DNA from: CAMLOF01 sp041913045
Lineage (GTDB): Bacteria; Pseudomonadota; Gammaproteobacteria; Burkholderiales; Burkholderiaceae_C
Direction of reading: 5' to 3'
NCBI GenBank assembly: GCA_041913045.1
Contig: JAYSGB010000001.1
Coordinates: 124,001 to 188,000, forward strand
DNA length: 64,000 nt
A program made the position numbers and the translations under genes. The notes under the pieces are model-generated. The model did no database searches. It saw nothing but the letters and a program-made list of their open reading frames with translations, and was not told the DNA's origin. This document shows, piece by piece, positions 25,229-33,882 of the stretch (its first letter is position 1; each line of letters begins with the position of its first letter).

Positions 25229-26827
25229 ATGACCATCACCTCTCATCGGACCTCACTCGCCCTGCTGGCGCTATCAATGGTCTTGTCGGCCATCATCCTG
25301 GGGTATGACGGCGCACGGGTGCTGCAGGTGCTTGTACTTGCCGTACCCGCCTGGATGTGGCTGTGGTGGCCCGGCAGATCCCGTGTGGTCCGGGGTCTCC
25401 AGGCAACCACGGCCGGGTTGCTGGGCCTCACATTCATCGTGGATGGCGCCGTGCGCGGCTTCATGCTGGACGCCTACGAAGCCAGCCCAGCCAGCTCCTT
25501 CGTCTTGACGGCGGCAGCCAACACCACGGCAGAGGAAACCTCCGAATTTCTGACCATGTACTGGCCCAGCCTCCTGCTCTGGAAGCTGTTTGTGCTGGCT
25601 TCGCTGGCGGTCCTTATCGCTGGTCTCTGGTCTTGGTGCCGCCAGCCCCCCGCCCCCCTGAAAGCAACCGGCTGGCGTGTGGCGGCACTGGCGCTGATCG
25701 TGGCCGTGGTGGTGGTTGCCCTGGTCAACAAACCCTGGCGCAAGCACCACCCCATGGTGTTTTGGTCAGACTGGGTGTCTGAGGTGAGTGCCCTGCGCAG
25801 CCAGTGGGCCAACCTTGGTGAACAGCGCTACCGCATGCTGATGCGCGCCCGCGAACAGGCACCTGCCACCACTCCGGGCAGCCCCCAGACAATGGTGCTG
25901 GTCATCAGCGAAAGCGTCAACCGCGGCCACTTGTCGCTCTACGGCTACGCGCGCGACACAACCCCGAAACTGAAGGCCCTGCAGCAACTCGAATCATCAA
26001 AACTTGGTGTGTTCCGCCATGCATGGTCCACGGACGCCTCCACCGTGCCCGCGCTGCGCAACTTCTTCTATTTCGGCAGCAGCAACGCCGACGGCCAACA
26101 CCTGCTGGCATTGGCCTCCAGCGCAGGCTATCAAACCTGGTGGATCAGCAACCACGACGACTTGGCCATTGACCAGGAGCACGCCTTGCTCGCGGACCGT
26201 GTGCAGATGCTCAACAAGACGCCGGGACGCTCCAGCCCTTCGCTTGACCACGCCACGTTACCAGCCCTGGAGCAGGCACTGCAGGACCCAGCACCCCGCA
26301 AGTTCATCGTGTTACACCTGCTGGGCGCACACCCTCACTACGAACTGCGCTATCCCAAGCAACAGGCCCTGTTCGACAACGCCAAAGACGGCGTGTACCA
26401 ACACATGAAAGCACAGGGACGATCGGCCTGGGTCCGGGAGTTGCGCAACGAATACGACTCGGCCCTGCACTACCACGACTCCGTTGTGGCGGCCAGCCTG
26501 GAGATCACCCGCAAAGCCGGGGACAAGGCGGTGTGGATGTACTTTTCGGATCACGGCCAGGAAGTGGGGCACCAGAGCAACCACGCCGGTCACGGCGTGA
26601 ACACAGCCGACGGCTACCGGGTGCCCCTTTTGGTGTGGGGACACCCGGTACAAGCCCTGCCCGCCCAGACATTCATGCGACCAGTGCGCACCGACTGGCT
26701 GGGTTACACCGTGATCCGCCTGCTTGGCGTGGAATGGCCGGGACATCGGCCCGAGCGCGATGTACTCGACAGACCATATGAGTGGATCGCACCTCAATTG
26801 CCTGCGCGGGTGGATTTTGTGTCGTAG
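25229..26827 (+). CDS. Phosphoethanolamine transferase-like membrane sulfatase-fold protein
   Basis: This 532-residue inner-membrane enzyme of the EptA/OpgE/CptA family transfers phosphoethanolamine to lipid A, core sugars or glucans in the periplasm. About four to five N-terminal membrane helices (10-170) precede a sulfatase-fold domain. The nucleophile region reads MVLVISESVNRGHLSLYGYARDTTP, with Glu228 and Ser229 where EptA has Glu-Thr. SDHG at 440-443 and the later GHG supply metal ligands, and IVLHLLGAHPHYELRYP is typical. No good ribosome binding site is seen for the ATG. It stands alone, convergent with regA. Which molecule it modifies is unknown. Confidence 0.85.
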   Translation: MTITSHRTSLALLALSMVLSAIILGYDGARVLQVLVLAVPAWMWLWWPGRSRVVRGLQATTAGLLGLTFIVDGAVRGFMLDAYEASPASSFVLTAAANTTAEETSEFLTMYWPSLLLWKLFVLASLAVLIAGLWSWCRQPPAPLKATGWRVAALALIVAVVVVALVNKPWRKHHPMVFWSDWVSEVSALRSQWANLGEQRYRMLMRAREQAPATTPGSPQTMVLVISESVNRGHLSLYGYARDTTPKLKALQQLESSKLGVFRHAWSTDASTVPALRNFFYFGSSNADGQHLLALASSAGYQTWWISNHDDLAIDQEHALLADRVQMLNKTPGRSSPSLDHATLPALEQALQDPAPRKFIVLHLLGAHPHYELRYPKQQALFDNAKDGVYQHMKAQGRSAWVRELRNEYDSALHYHDSVVAASLEITRKAGDKAVWMYFSDHGQEVGHQSNHAGHGVNTADGYRVPLLVWGHPVQALPAQTFMRPVRTDWLGYTVIRLLGVEWPGHRPERDVLDRPYEWIAPQLPARVDFVS

Positions 26828-26865
26828 CGACTCCGGCACTCAGTGTGCCTATACCGCCACCCGGT

Positions 26866-27411
26866 TCAGCGCACCTGCTTCTTTTCCAGCTTGCGCGTCA
26901 GGGTACGCCGGTGCATGCCCAGGCGCCGGGCAGCCTCCGACAGGTTGAAGTCGGTTTCCGCCAGCACCTCGTTGATGCGCTCCCATTCCAGCGTCTTGAT
27001 GGAGCTGGAGCGGTTGGTCAACTCCACCTCGGTATTGCCCGCTTTCAGTCCAAACGCCGCCTCGATGTCGTCGGTGTTGGACGGCTTGGCCAGGTAGTGG
27101 CAGGCCCCGAGCTTGACGGCTTCGACGGCCGTCGCAATGCTGGCAAAACCGGTCAGCACCACGATCAGCATGTCGGCGCTGGCGGCGTGCAGCTTCTGCA
27201 CGCAGGCCAGGCCGGAAGCCTCGCCCTTGAGCTTGAGGTCCACCACAGCGTAGCCGGGCTGGTGCTCGGTGAGCAAGGCTTCAACCTCGGCCAGGCTAGC
27301 CGCCAGCAGCACGCTGTAGCCGCGACGCTCGAACGAGCGCGTGAGCGTGCGCGCAAAGGCCTCGTCGTCCTCGACGATCAGGAGCTGGCGCTGCGGCTCT
27401 TCGGTATTCAT
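26866..27411 (-). CDS. regA: Redox response regulator, RegA/PrrA/ActR family
   Basis: This is a compact response regulator of 181 residues. The receiver domain (about 8-125) carries the acidic pair in LLIVEDDEAF, the phosphoacceptor Asp58 in AVVDLKLKG, and Thr and Lys in VVLTGFAS and YLAKP. A Fis-type helix-turn-helix at the C-terminus reads TDFNLSEAARRLGMHRRTLTRKLEKK, nearly invariant in RegA/PrrA/ActR/RoxR proteins. The start overlaps the kinase stop by 4 bases. In alphaproteobacteria and pseudomonads this family controls terminal oxidases and other respiratory genes by redox state. Here it follows the cyo operon, which it probably regulates. Confidence 0.92.
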   Translation of the reverse strand: MNTEEPQRQLLIVEDDEAFARTLTRSFERRGYSVLLAASLAEVEALLTEHQPGYAVVDLKLKGEASGLACVQKLHAASADMLIVVLTGFASIATAVEAVKLGACHYLAKPSNTDDIEAAFGLKAGNTEVELTNRSSSIKTLEWERINEVLAETDFNLSEAARRLGMHRRTLTRKLEKKQVR

Positions 27412-28757
27412 GGCGTGTGTTTCGGGGCCTTAAGCGGCAATGCAAGTACGATGGCCGACAGTGGCAATTCAATGGTGACCTCGGCCCCGCCTTCAGCGCG
27501 GTTGCGCGCGGCCACGCTGCCACCCAAGGTGCGCGCCACATTGAGCACCAGGTACAAGCCCAGCCCGCCACCAATCCGGTTCTTGGAGGACTGGTACGGT
27601 GTACCCAGCTTGGCCAGCATGTCCGCAGCAAAGCCTGGGCCAGCGTCGGTCACGGTGAGGCGCAAGGTTTCCTCATGGCGCGTGACGGACAGCCCCACCC
27701 AGGCGGGCGATGCGTCCCGCGCATTGTCCAGAACATTGAAAACCATTTGCTTGAGCGTGGTATCTGACACCATGGGCGCGTCCAGGCCGAACTCGTTGCT
27801 GTAGTCAAACTGCGCAATGGACCGCGTGCTGCGCCACTCGGCAGCCAGAGCGTCGACAAAGGTACGCACCGTGGTTTGCACCGAGGCTTCGCCACGGGTT
27901 TCGCCCGCAGACAGAAGAATGCCGCTGACAATGCTTTTGCAGCGCTGGACCTGGGTCTGCATTTCTGCAATGTCTTCCCTGAGCGCTGCGTTGGCGGCCA
28001 GACTCTTGTCATGTTGCCAGTCGCCCAGGATCACGGCCAATGTGGACAGGGGCGTACCCAGCTCATGCGCGGCACCCGAGGCCAGCAGGCCCATGCGCAC
28101 GATGTGTTCCTCCTCCACGCGACGCTGTCGTGCTGCGGCCAGGCGGGCGTCCCGTTCCCGCAGGTTGTCGTTGATGCGCGTGATGAACACCATCAGCAGC
28201 GTGGCGTTCAGCACAAAGCACACCAGCAGACCCAGCACGTAAAGGCTGGACAAGCCTTCATGCAGATCCCGGGGCAAGGCCAGCGGCAGATGGTATTCGG
28301 CCAGCGCCGCAAAGCACAGGGCCGTGATGATCACAATGGACCAGACGTAGGCCCCCCGCAGCAGCACGGCGCCCAGGGTGACCTGCAAAAGGTACAGGTA
28401 GACGAACGGGTTGCTGGTACCGCCGCTCAGGTAAAGCTGCACGGTGAGTACCCCCACATCGGTCAGCAGGGCCAGGAACAGCTCCACATCGCGCACGGCA
28501 CGGCCTGTGCGCAGGCGCAGCAGGCTGATCACGTTGAAGACCGCCAGGCAAGCCACAACCAGCAGCATTTGCCGGATGGGCAGCTGCAGCCCCAGGCCGA
28601 GGTGCGACAGCACGATGGTGAACACCTGCCCCACCACTGCAGTCCAGCGCAGCTCAATCAGCTGCTGCAGGTTCTTGATGCCTGCCGCCGCGTCGGCCGA
28701 ACCTTCGCTGCGCTGAGGCGCCAACGTCTGTGGTTCAGGAAGAGGGTGGTTTTGCAT
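27408..28757 (-). CDS. regB: Redox sensor histidine kinase, RegB/PrrB/RoxS family
   Basis: This is a membrane histidine kinase of 449 residues with about six helices in the first 190. The loop sequence YLSGGTSNPFVYLYLLQVTLGAVLL contains the GGxxNPF motif linked to quinone sensing in RegB. The H-box has His231 in GAAHELGTPLSTLAVILGDW, and Cys273 in VQRCKSIVSGIL lies close to the position of the redox-active cysteine of RegB. Kinase boxes N (FNVLDNARDASP) and G (DAGPGFAADML, GGGLGLYLVLNV) follow. The start at 28757 overlaps the SURF1 gene end by 23 bases. It is coupled to regA downstream and reads as part of the cyo transcript. Confidence 0.92.
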   Translation of the reverse strand: MQNHPLPEPQTLAPQRSEGSADAAAGIKNLQQLIELRWTAVVGQVFTIVLSHLGLGLQLPIRQMLLVVACLAVFNVISLLRLRTGRAVRDVELFLALLTDVGVLTVQLYLSGGTSNPFVYLYLLQVTLGAVLLRGAYVWSIVIITALCFAALAEYHLPLALPRDLHEGLSSLYVLGLLVCFVLNATLLMVFITRINDNLRERDARLAAARQRRVEEEHIVRMGLLASGAAHELGTPLSTLAVILGDWQHDKSLAANAALREDIAEMQTQVQRCKSIVSGILLSAGETRGEASVQTTVRTFVDALAAEWRSTRSIAQFDYSNEFGLDAPMVSDTTLKQMVFNVLDNARDASPAWVGLSVTRHEETLRLTVTDAGPGFAADMLAKLGTPYQSSKNRIGGGLGLYLVLNVARTLGGSVAARNRAEGGAEVTIELPLSAIVLALPLKAPKHTP

Positions 28758-29559
28758 GGGAAGGGGCTGTGCTGCTGCGGGCGATGGCCCCCAGGCGGCG
28801 TTCGTAGCGTGCCACATACCAGCCTGCCACCACCACCATGAGCGAAAGACCATACCAGGTGAGGGCGTACACCAGGTGGCTGTTGTGGAACCGGACCACC
28901 GTCAAGCCTGGGCGCGGCCAGTCGGTGGACTGGGCCCCCTTCCCCGCCGAGCTGGGCAATCCGGCATCCACGAAAAAGGGAGCGGCCTGCGGCAGATGCA
29001 GGGCTTTGCTGATGGCTGCCACATCGCGCGAGTACCAGCGTTGCTGCGCAGGGTCGTTGGTGCGCAGGAAGCCGCCATCCGGCTCGGTGATGCGCAAAAG
29101 GCCTTGCACGGTGGTCATGGCGCCGTCGGTCCCAGAGGCTGCAAGCCACTGGGCGCGCTGGTCTTGCGGCACAAAACCGCGGTTGACCAGGACCTGGGTA
29201 CCGTCGTCGCGCTGCAGTGCCGTGATCACCCAGAAGCCCGCGCCCAGTTCGGTCACGGCCTGGGTGAGCACGGCTTTGTCGCTCAGCCAACGGCCCTGCA
29301 GCGTGACGGGGAGGTACTCGTACTGCGCGGCGTTGACCTCCTGCCAGCGCTCTGGCGGCGGCAGAGCAACGGGGGTTGCGTGCACCCGCTGCTCCACCCG
29401 CTCAATAAGAGCGAGCTTCCAGGCACGGCGCTGGACCTGCCAGGTCCCCAGCGCCACGAAGCCAGCGAACAGGGCGATGCCAAGCACCCAGAGCATGGCC
29501 TGGCGTGCGCGGCGGCTTGATTGGGCCGCCGGATTGCCGGGAACGACCTGGGGCGTCAA
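28735..29559 (-). CDS. SURF1 family oxidase assembly protein
   Basis: This is a membrane protein with one helix near each end of the chain (about residues 20-40 and 235-255) and a soluble domain between. The family assists heme insertion or assembly of heme-copper oxidases. Landmarks are GTWQVQRRAWKLALIERVEQR after the first helix, LQGRWLSDKAVL, GFWVITALQRDDGTQVLVNRGFVPQ and VRFHNSHLVYALTWYGLSLMVV. The likely start is TTG at 29559, which overlaps the cyoD stop (TTGA) and gives 274 residues. An internal ATG at 29496 would remove the N-terminal tail. SURF1 genes commonly follow cyoD in betaproteobacteria. Confidence 0.88.
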   Translation of the reverse strand: MTPQVVPGNPAAQSSRRARQAMLWVLGIALFAGFVALGTWQVQRRAWKLALIERVEQRVHATPVALPPPERWQEVNAAQYEYLPVTLQGRWLSDKAVLTQAVTELGAGFWVITALQRDDGTQVLVNRGFVPQDQRAQWLAASGTDGAMTTVQGLLRITEPDGGFLRTNDPAQQRWYSRDVAAISKALHLPQAAPFFVDAGLPSSAGKGAQSTDWPRPGLTVVRFHNSHLVYALTWYGLSLMVVVAGWYVARYERRLGAIARSSTAPSHAKPPSS

Positions 29560-29972
29560 GGCGTGGTGTGCCCCGTTGCCGCGTGCGGCAGGGCAGTGGG
29601 AACGGGGTGGTCGGGCATCATGTTCGTGTTCATGTGGAACATGACCCACAACGTGCCTGCGATGGTGATGGCCACGAACACCACGGTGAAGATGGTAGAC
29701 AGCAAGGTCCAGCCGCCCTCGACCTTGCCGTTCATGTGCAGGAAGTACACCATGTGAACCAGGATCTGGATCACCGCGAACCCGCCCAGCACCAGCACGG
29801 CGGTGTTGCGGTCGGCAATCACCTTGGCCATGACGAGCCAGAAGGGAATGGCGGTGAGGATGACAGACAGCACGAACCCGGTCATGTAGCCGGAGAAGGT
29901 GCTGTGCGGCCCCTCATGTTCATGGTCGTGAGAAGTGTTTGCAGATGCATGCGTTGTGTGTTGTGCGCTCAT
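29556..29972 (-). CDS. cyoD: Cytochrome o ubiquinol oxidase subunit IV
   Basis: This is the small three-helix subunit IV of the bo3-type quinol oxidase, 138 residues. An N-terminal His/Ser-rich stretch (MSAQHTTHASANTSHDHEHEG) precedes STFSGYMTGFVLSVILTAIPFWLVM, LVLGGFAVIQILVHMVYFLHMN and WTLLSTIFTVVFVAITIAGTLWVMFHMNTNM, the signature of CyoD. Its ATG directly follows the cyoC stop codon (TAAATG) and its stop overlaps the SURF1 start. The length is slightly above the E. coli protein because of the His-rich leader. Confidence 0.94.
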   Translation of the reverse strand: MSAQHTTHASANTSHDHEHEGPHSTFSGYMTGFVLSVILTAIPFWLVMAKVIADRNTAVLVLGGFAVIQILVHMVYFLHMNGKVEGGWTLLSTIFTVVFVAITIAGTLWVMFHMNTNMMPDHPVPTALPHAATGHTTP

Positions 29973-30608
29973 TTACAGCACCCCCATCAGGTACACAAAG
30001 GTGAAAACGCCGATCCAGACCACATCCAGGAAGTGCCAGAACATGGACAGGCACATCAGGCGCCGGTTGTTCTCGGGGATCAGCCCATGCTTGCCAATCT
30101 GGACCATCAACACCACCAGCCAGATGAGGCCGAAGGTGACGTGCAGACCGTGGGTGCCCACCAGCGTGAAGAAAGCCGACAGGAAGGCACTGCGCTGCGG
30201 GCCTGCGCCCTGGTGCAGCAGGTGTGCGAATTCGTACAGCTCCAGGCCCAGGAAGCACAGGCCAAAAAGTCCGGTCACGGCCAGCCACAGCAGTGTGCCC
30301 TTCACGTCGCCCAGCTGCTTGCGCAGCATGGCAAAGCCGAAGGTGATGGAAGACAGCAGCAGGAATGCCGTGTTGATGGCCACCAGGGTGAGGTCGAACA
30401 ACTGCGCGCCCGTGGGGCCCGCCGCATAGCTGCGGCCCAGCACGCCGTAGGTGGCAAACAGGGCGGCGAAGATGAGGCAGTCGCTCATCAGGTAGAGCCA
30501 GAAGCCCAGCGCCGTACCGTTGGGCGGATGGGGTTCGTGCGCGAGGTGGTACTCGCGAGGGGCCAGGGCGCCTGCTGCGGCGCCAGCTTGGATGCGGATG
30601 TCAGACAT
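29973..30608 (-). CDS. cyoC: Cytochrome o ubiquinol oxidase subunit III
   Basis: This is subunit III of the quinol oxidase, 211 residues with five helices. Landmarks are LGFWLYLMSDCLIFAALFATYGVL, FLGLELYEFAHLLHQGAGPQRSAFLSAFFTLVGTHGLHVTFGLIWL and MCLSMFWHFLDVVWIGVFTFVYLMGVL. I start at MSDIRIQAG, which overlaps the cyoB stop by 8 bases; the frame extends 13 codons upstream into cyoB without need. It associates with CyoB in the inner membrane and stabilises the catalytic subunit. Confidence 0.94.
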   Translation of the reverse strand: MSDIRIQAGAAAGALAPREYHLAHEPHPPNGTALGFWLYLMSDCLIFAALFATYGVLGRSYAAGPTGAQLFDLTLVAINTAFLLLSSITFGFAMLRKQLGDVKGTLLWLAVTGLFGLCFLGLELYEFAHLLHQGAGPQRSAFLSAFFTLVGTHGLHVTFGLIWLVVLMVQIGKHGLIPENNRRLMCLSMFWHFLDVVWIGVFTFVYLMGVL

Positions 30609-32616
30609 GGCGGGCCAGTTGGAGTGTGCGGGCTTCTTCCGTGGCAATCACTTCGGATGCGGGGATGTAGAAGTCACGCTTGTAGTTGAAGGTGTGGATG
30701 ATGGAAGCCAGCAGCAGGGCGGCGAACGACACGCCTGCGAGCAGCCACATGTGCCAGATCAGTGCAAAGCCGACGACCAGCGCAAGACCGGAGATGATCA
30801 CCCCAGCCCCCGTGTTGGCGGGCATGTGGATGGACTGGAAGCCCTTCAGCGGACGCTGGTAGCCGTGCTTCTTCATGTCCCACCAGGCGTCGATCTCGTG
30901 CACCACGGGGGTGAAGGCAAAGTTGTAGTTGGGCGGGGGCGAGGAAGTGGCCCACTCCAGCGTGCGGCCATCCCAGGGGTCGCCAGTGACGTCGCGCAGC
31001 TGTTCGCGGCGGCGGAAGCTGACCACCAGTTGGATGAGGAAGCAGCCAATGCCTGCCGCGATCATGGCGGCGCCAACGGCGGCGATCACGAACCAGATCT
31101 GCAGGGAGGGGTCCTCAAAGTGGCTCACACGGCGCGTCACACCCATGAGCCCCAGCACATACAGCGGCGTGAAGGCCACCCAGAAACCCACCAGCCACAG
31201 CCAGAAGGAACGCACGCCCCAGGTGTGGTCGAGCTTGTAGCCAAAGGCCTTGGGGAACCAGTAGTTGATGCCCGCGAACATGGCGAACACCACGCCCCCG
31301 ATGATCACGTTGTGGAAGTGCGCGATCAGGAACAGGCTGTTGTGCAGCACGAAGTCCGCCGGGGGCACGGCCAGCAGCACGCCGGTCATGCCGCCAATGG
31401 CGAAGGTCACCATGAAGGCCACGGTCCACATCATGGGCAGCTCGAAGCGAATGCGCCCCTTGTACATGGTGAACAGCCAGTTGAAGATCTTCGCCCCGGT
31501 AGGGATGGAGATGATCATCGTGGTGATGCCGAAGAAGGTGTTCACACTGGCGCCCGAGCCCATGGTGAAGAAGTGGTGCAGCCACACCAGGTAGGACAGG
31601 ATGGTGATACACACCGTGGCGTACACCATGGAGGTGTAGCCGAACAGGCGTTTCTTGCTGAAGGTGGCCACCACTTCGGAGAACACGCCGAACGCGGGCA
31701 GCACCAGGATGTAGACCTCAGGGTGGCCCCAGATCCAGATCAGGTTCACGTAGAGCATGGGGTTGCCACCCAGCTCGTTGGTGAAGAAGTTGGTGCCCAC
31801 GTAGCGGTCCAGCGACATCAGCACCAGCGCAGCCGTAAGCACCGGGAAGGACGCCACGATCAGCGCGTTGGTGCACAGTGCCGTCCAGGTGAAGACGGGC
31901 ATCTTCATCAGGCTCATGCCGGGGGCGCGCATCTTGATGATGGTGACGATCAGGTTGATACCTGAAAGCGTGGTGCCCACCCCCGCGATCTGCAGCGCCC
32001 AGATGTAGTAGTCCAGCCCCGTGCTGGCGCTCTGCGCGCCCAGGTTGGACAGCGCCAGCCACCCGGAGGTGGAGAACTCGCCCAGGAACAGCGACACCAT
32101 CACCAGCACGGCACCGGCAGTGGTCATCCAGAAGCTGAAGTTGTTGAGGAAGGGGAACGACACGTCGCGCGCGCCGATCTGCAGCGGCACGAGGTAGTTC
32201 ATCAGGCCCGTCACCAGCGGCATGGCCACGAAGAAGATCATGATCACGCCGTGAGCGGTGAAGATCTGGTCGTAGTGGTGCGGCGGCAGGTAGCCCATGT
32301 TGTCGCCAAAGGCCATGGCCTGCTGCAGGCGCATCATCACCGCGTCGGCAAAGCCGCGCAGCAGCATCACCAGGCCCAGGATCATGTACATGATGCCGAT
32401 GCGCTTGTGGTCGATGCTGCAAATCCAGTCGTGCCAGAGCGTGCCCCACAGGCGGAACCGGGTGATCATCGCCATCACGGCGACGCCGCCCAGCAGTACG
32501 GCAATGAAGGTCCACAGCACGATCGGCTCGTGCGCCATGGGTACGGCGTCCCAGCTCAGGCGGCCCAGCGCCCAGTGGGCGGAAGTTACGTTTTCAGAGG
32601 TCATGGGGAGGCTCAT
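30601..32616 (-). CDS. cyoB: Cytochrome o ubiquinol oxidase subunit I
   Basis: This is the catalytic heme-copper subunit I of 671 residues. It carries low-spin heme b, the high-spin heme and CuB, reduces oxygen to water and pumps protons. Conserved segments include IFTAHGVIMIFFVAMPLVTGLMNYLVPLQIGARDVSFP, IWGHPEVYILVLPAFGVFSEVVATF (CuB ligand His and the cross-linked Tyr), LVWLHHFFTMGSG and HFHNVIIGGVVFAMFAGINYW. The N- and C-terminal extensions typical of quinol oxidases are present. The ATG at 32616 overlaps the cyoA stop by 4 bases; a second ATG lies 12 bases on. Confidence 0.95.
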   Translation of the reverse strand: MSLPMTSENVTSAHWALGRLSWDAVPMAHEPIVLWTFIAVLLGGVAVMAMITRFRLWGTLWHDWICSIDHKRIGIMYMILGLVMLLRGFADAVMMRLQQAMAFGDNMGYLPPHHYDQIFTAHGVIMIFFVAMPLVTGLMNYLVPLQIGARDVSFPFLNNFSFWMTTAGAVLVMVSLFLGEFSTSGWLALSNLGAQSASTGLDYYIWALQIAGVGTTLSGINLIVTIIKMRAPGMSLMKMPVFTWTALCTNALIVASFPVLTAALVLMSLDRYVGTNFFTNELGGNPMLYVNLIWIWGHPEVYILVLPAFGVFSEVVATFSKKRLFGYTSMVYATVCITILSYLVWLHHFFTMGSGASVNTFFGITTMIISIPTGAKIFNWLFTMYKGRIRFELPMMWTVAFMVTFAIGGMTGVLLAVPPADFVLHNSLFLIAHFHNVIIGGVVFAMFAGINYWFPKAFGYKLDHTWGVRSFWLWLVGFWVAFTPLYVLGLMGVTRRVSHFEDPSLQIWFVIAAVGAAMIAAGIGCFLIQLVVSFRRREQLRDVTGDPWDGRTLEWATSSPPPNYNFAFTPVVHEIDAWWDMKKHGYQRPLKGFQSIHMPANTGAGVIISGLALVVGFALIWHMWLLAGVSFAALLLASIIHTFNYKRDFYIPASEVIATEEARTLQLARHV

Positions 32617-33632
32617 CGAAGTTCAAGTGCTGCCATCACCTGGTCAGCGTCCTGCAGGGTGCACACGTCTTGGGGCAGGTTCAGGCCTGCTGAGCGAACA
32701 AAGGCTTCGCCGCCTCGGGCGTCGATGGCCATCATGTGGTGCATGCACAGCGTTCCGTCCTCCACGCAGCGGTTGAGCACCTTGTCGTACAGGCCTTCTT
32801 CCACCGAGGCGAAACGTTGCACGGGATCGCGCTCGCTAGGCTTGGCAAGGTTCAGGTACGTGGCCTTGTCGAGTGGGCGGCCTTCGGTCTTGGCTTTTTC
32901 CACCCATTGGGCAAAGTCGCTGTCGCTCAGGCCGTGAAACTTGAACGTCATGCCCGAAAAGCCCGCGCCGCTGTAATGAGAGGACATGCCCTTGTAGACA
33001 CCGGGCTTGTTGATCACGGCGTTCAGCTCGGTCTGCATGCCGGGCATGGCGTAGATCATGCCGGCCAGGTCGGGCACGTAGAAGGCGTTCATGGTCGAAG
33101 TCGCCGTGAGCTTGAACAGGATGGGGCGGTCCACCGGTGCGGCCAGTTCATTGACCGTGGCGATGCCCTGCTCCGGGTAGAAGAACAGCCACTTCCAGTC
33201 CATGGCGACGACCTGCACCTCCAGTGGCTGCACATCGGCAGGCACGGGGCGCTGCGCGTCAATGCGGTCCAGCGGGCGGTAGGGGTCGAGCTTGTGGGTG
33301 CCGATCCAGGTGATGGCACCCAGGGCGATGACGATGAGCAGGGGGACCGTCCAGATCACCAGCTCCAGCTTGGTGGAGTGGTGCCACTCGGGGTCGTACT
33401 CGGCTTCGGTGTTGCCCTGGCGGTATTTCCAGGCAAACAGCAGGGTCAGGGCGATCACCGGGACGATGATGATCAGCATGAGCAACGTGGCGGTGATGAC
33501 AAGTTGCCCTTGCTGCGCAGCAACATCACCAGCGGGGTTGAGCACAACAGCCTTGCTGCAGCCCGCAAGGCTGCCCAGGGCCAACAAGGCGGCCAGCCAG
33601 GCGGGCCCGCGAAGTGGGGGAAGTTTGAGCAT
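32613..33632 (-). CDS. cyoA: Cytochrome o ubiquinol oxidase subunit II
   Basis: This is the lipoprotein subunit II of the bo3-type oxidase, 339 residues. A lipobox signal (WLAALLALGSLAGCSKAV) gives Cys acylation, then two helices (about 48-75 and 95-115) lead to a periplasmic cupredoxin domain without CuA. The quinol-oxidase segments VVAMDWKWLFFYPEQGIATVNELAAP and PDLAGMIYAMPGMQTELN identify it, and the CuA Cys/His ligands of cytochrome c oxidases are absent. I start at MLKLPPLRG; an in-frame GTG at 33671 would add 13 residues. It is the first gene of the cyo operon. Confidence 0.94.
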   Translation of the reverse strand: MLKLPPLRGPAWLAALLALGSLAGCSKAVVLNPAGDVAAQQGQLVITATLLMLIIIVPVIALTLLFAWKYRQGNTEAEYDPEWHHSTKLELVIWTVPLLIVIALGAITWIGTHKLDPYRPLDRIDAQRPVPADVQPLEVQVVAMDWKWLFFYPEQGIATVNELAAPVDRPILFKLTATSTMNAFYVPDLAGMIYAMPGMQTELNAVINKPGVYKGMSSHYSGAGFSGMTFKFHGLSDSDFAQWVEKAKTEGRPLDKATYLNLAKPSERDPVQRFASVEEGLYDKVLNRCVEDGTLCMHHMMAIDARGGEAFVRSAGLNLPQDVCTLQDADQVMAALELR

Positions 33633-33882
33633 GTGAAAAACGCGGCCAGGGTGCCGGATTAGGGTAAACACGGATAACGGGATGTCCGCGAATTTACCGG
33701 CGCTAGCCGTTTTGTCGATTGGACATTTTGTCCAAGGTCAAACTTTTGTGCCCCAAATTGGTGCAAACCAGGGGTTTCTGGCCACTTTTTGCGCCGTGTC
33801 TAGTGAAAGCTCACTTGTGGCGGGTGGCCGTTGCGTGTAGAACGGGATTGTCAGATTACTTTCACGTCTAGGAGTTCTGTTC
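33633..33882. promoter_or_regulatory. Divergent promoter region of the cyo operon and the MFS gene
   Basis: These 250 bases separate the divergent cyoA and MFS genes and must hold both promoters. The notable element is the perfect inverted repeat at 33719-33735. TTGTGG at 33814-33819 and TAGAAC at 33838-33843 (18-base spacing) could be a poor sigma-70-type promoter for the MFS gene, but this is weak. I did not find a confident FNR box. Confidence 0.45.
33719..33735. promoter_or_regulatory. 17-base perfect inverted repeat TTGGACA-TTT-TGTCCAA
   Basis: Two perfect 7-base arms flank three bases. The element lies 87 bases before cyoA and 148 bases before the MFS gene. Its symmetry, length and position are those of a dimeric repressor or activator site. 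I cannot name the protein: it does not match the loose RegA consensus or an FNR box. Confidence 0.5.

Noticed and set aside
25004..25246. Small minus-strand frame upstream of the transferase gene
   Set aside because: Its composition is irregular, it overlaps the palindromes and the start of the transferase gene, and no ribosome binding site was seen.
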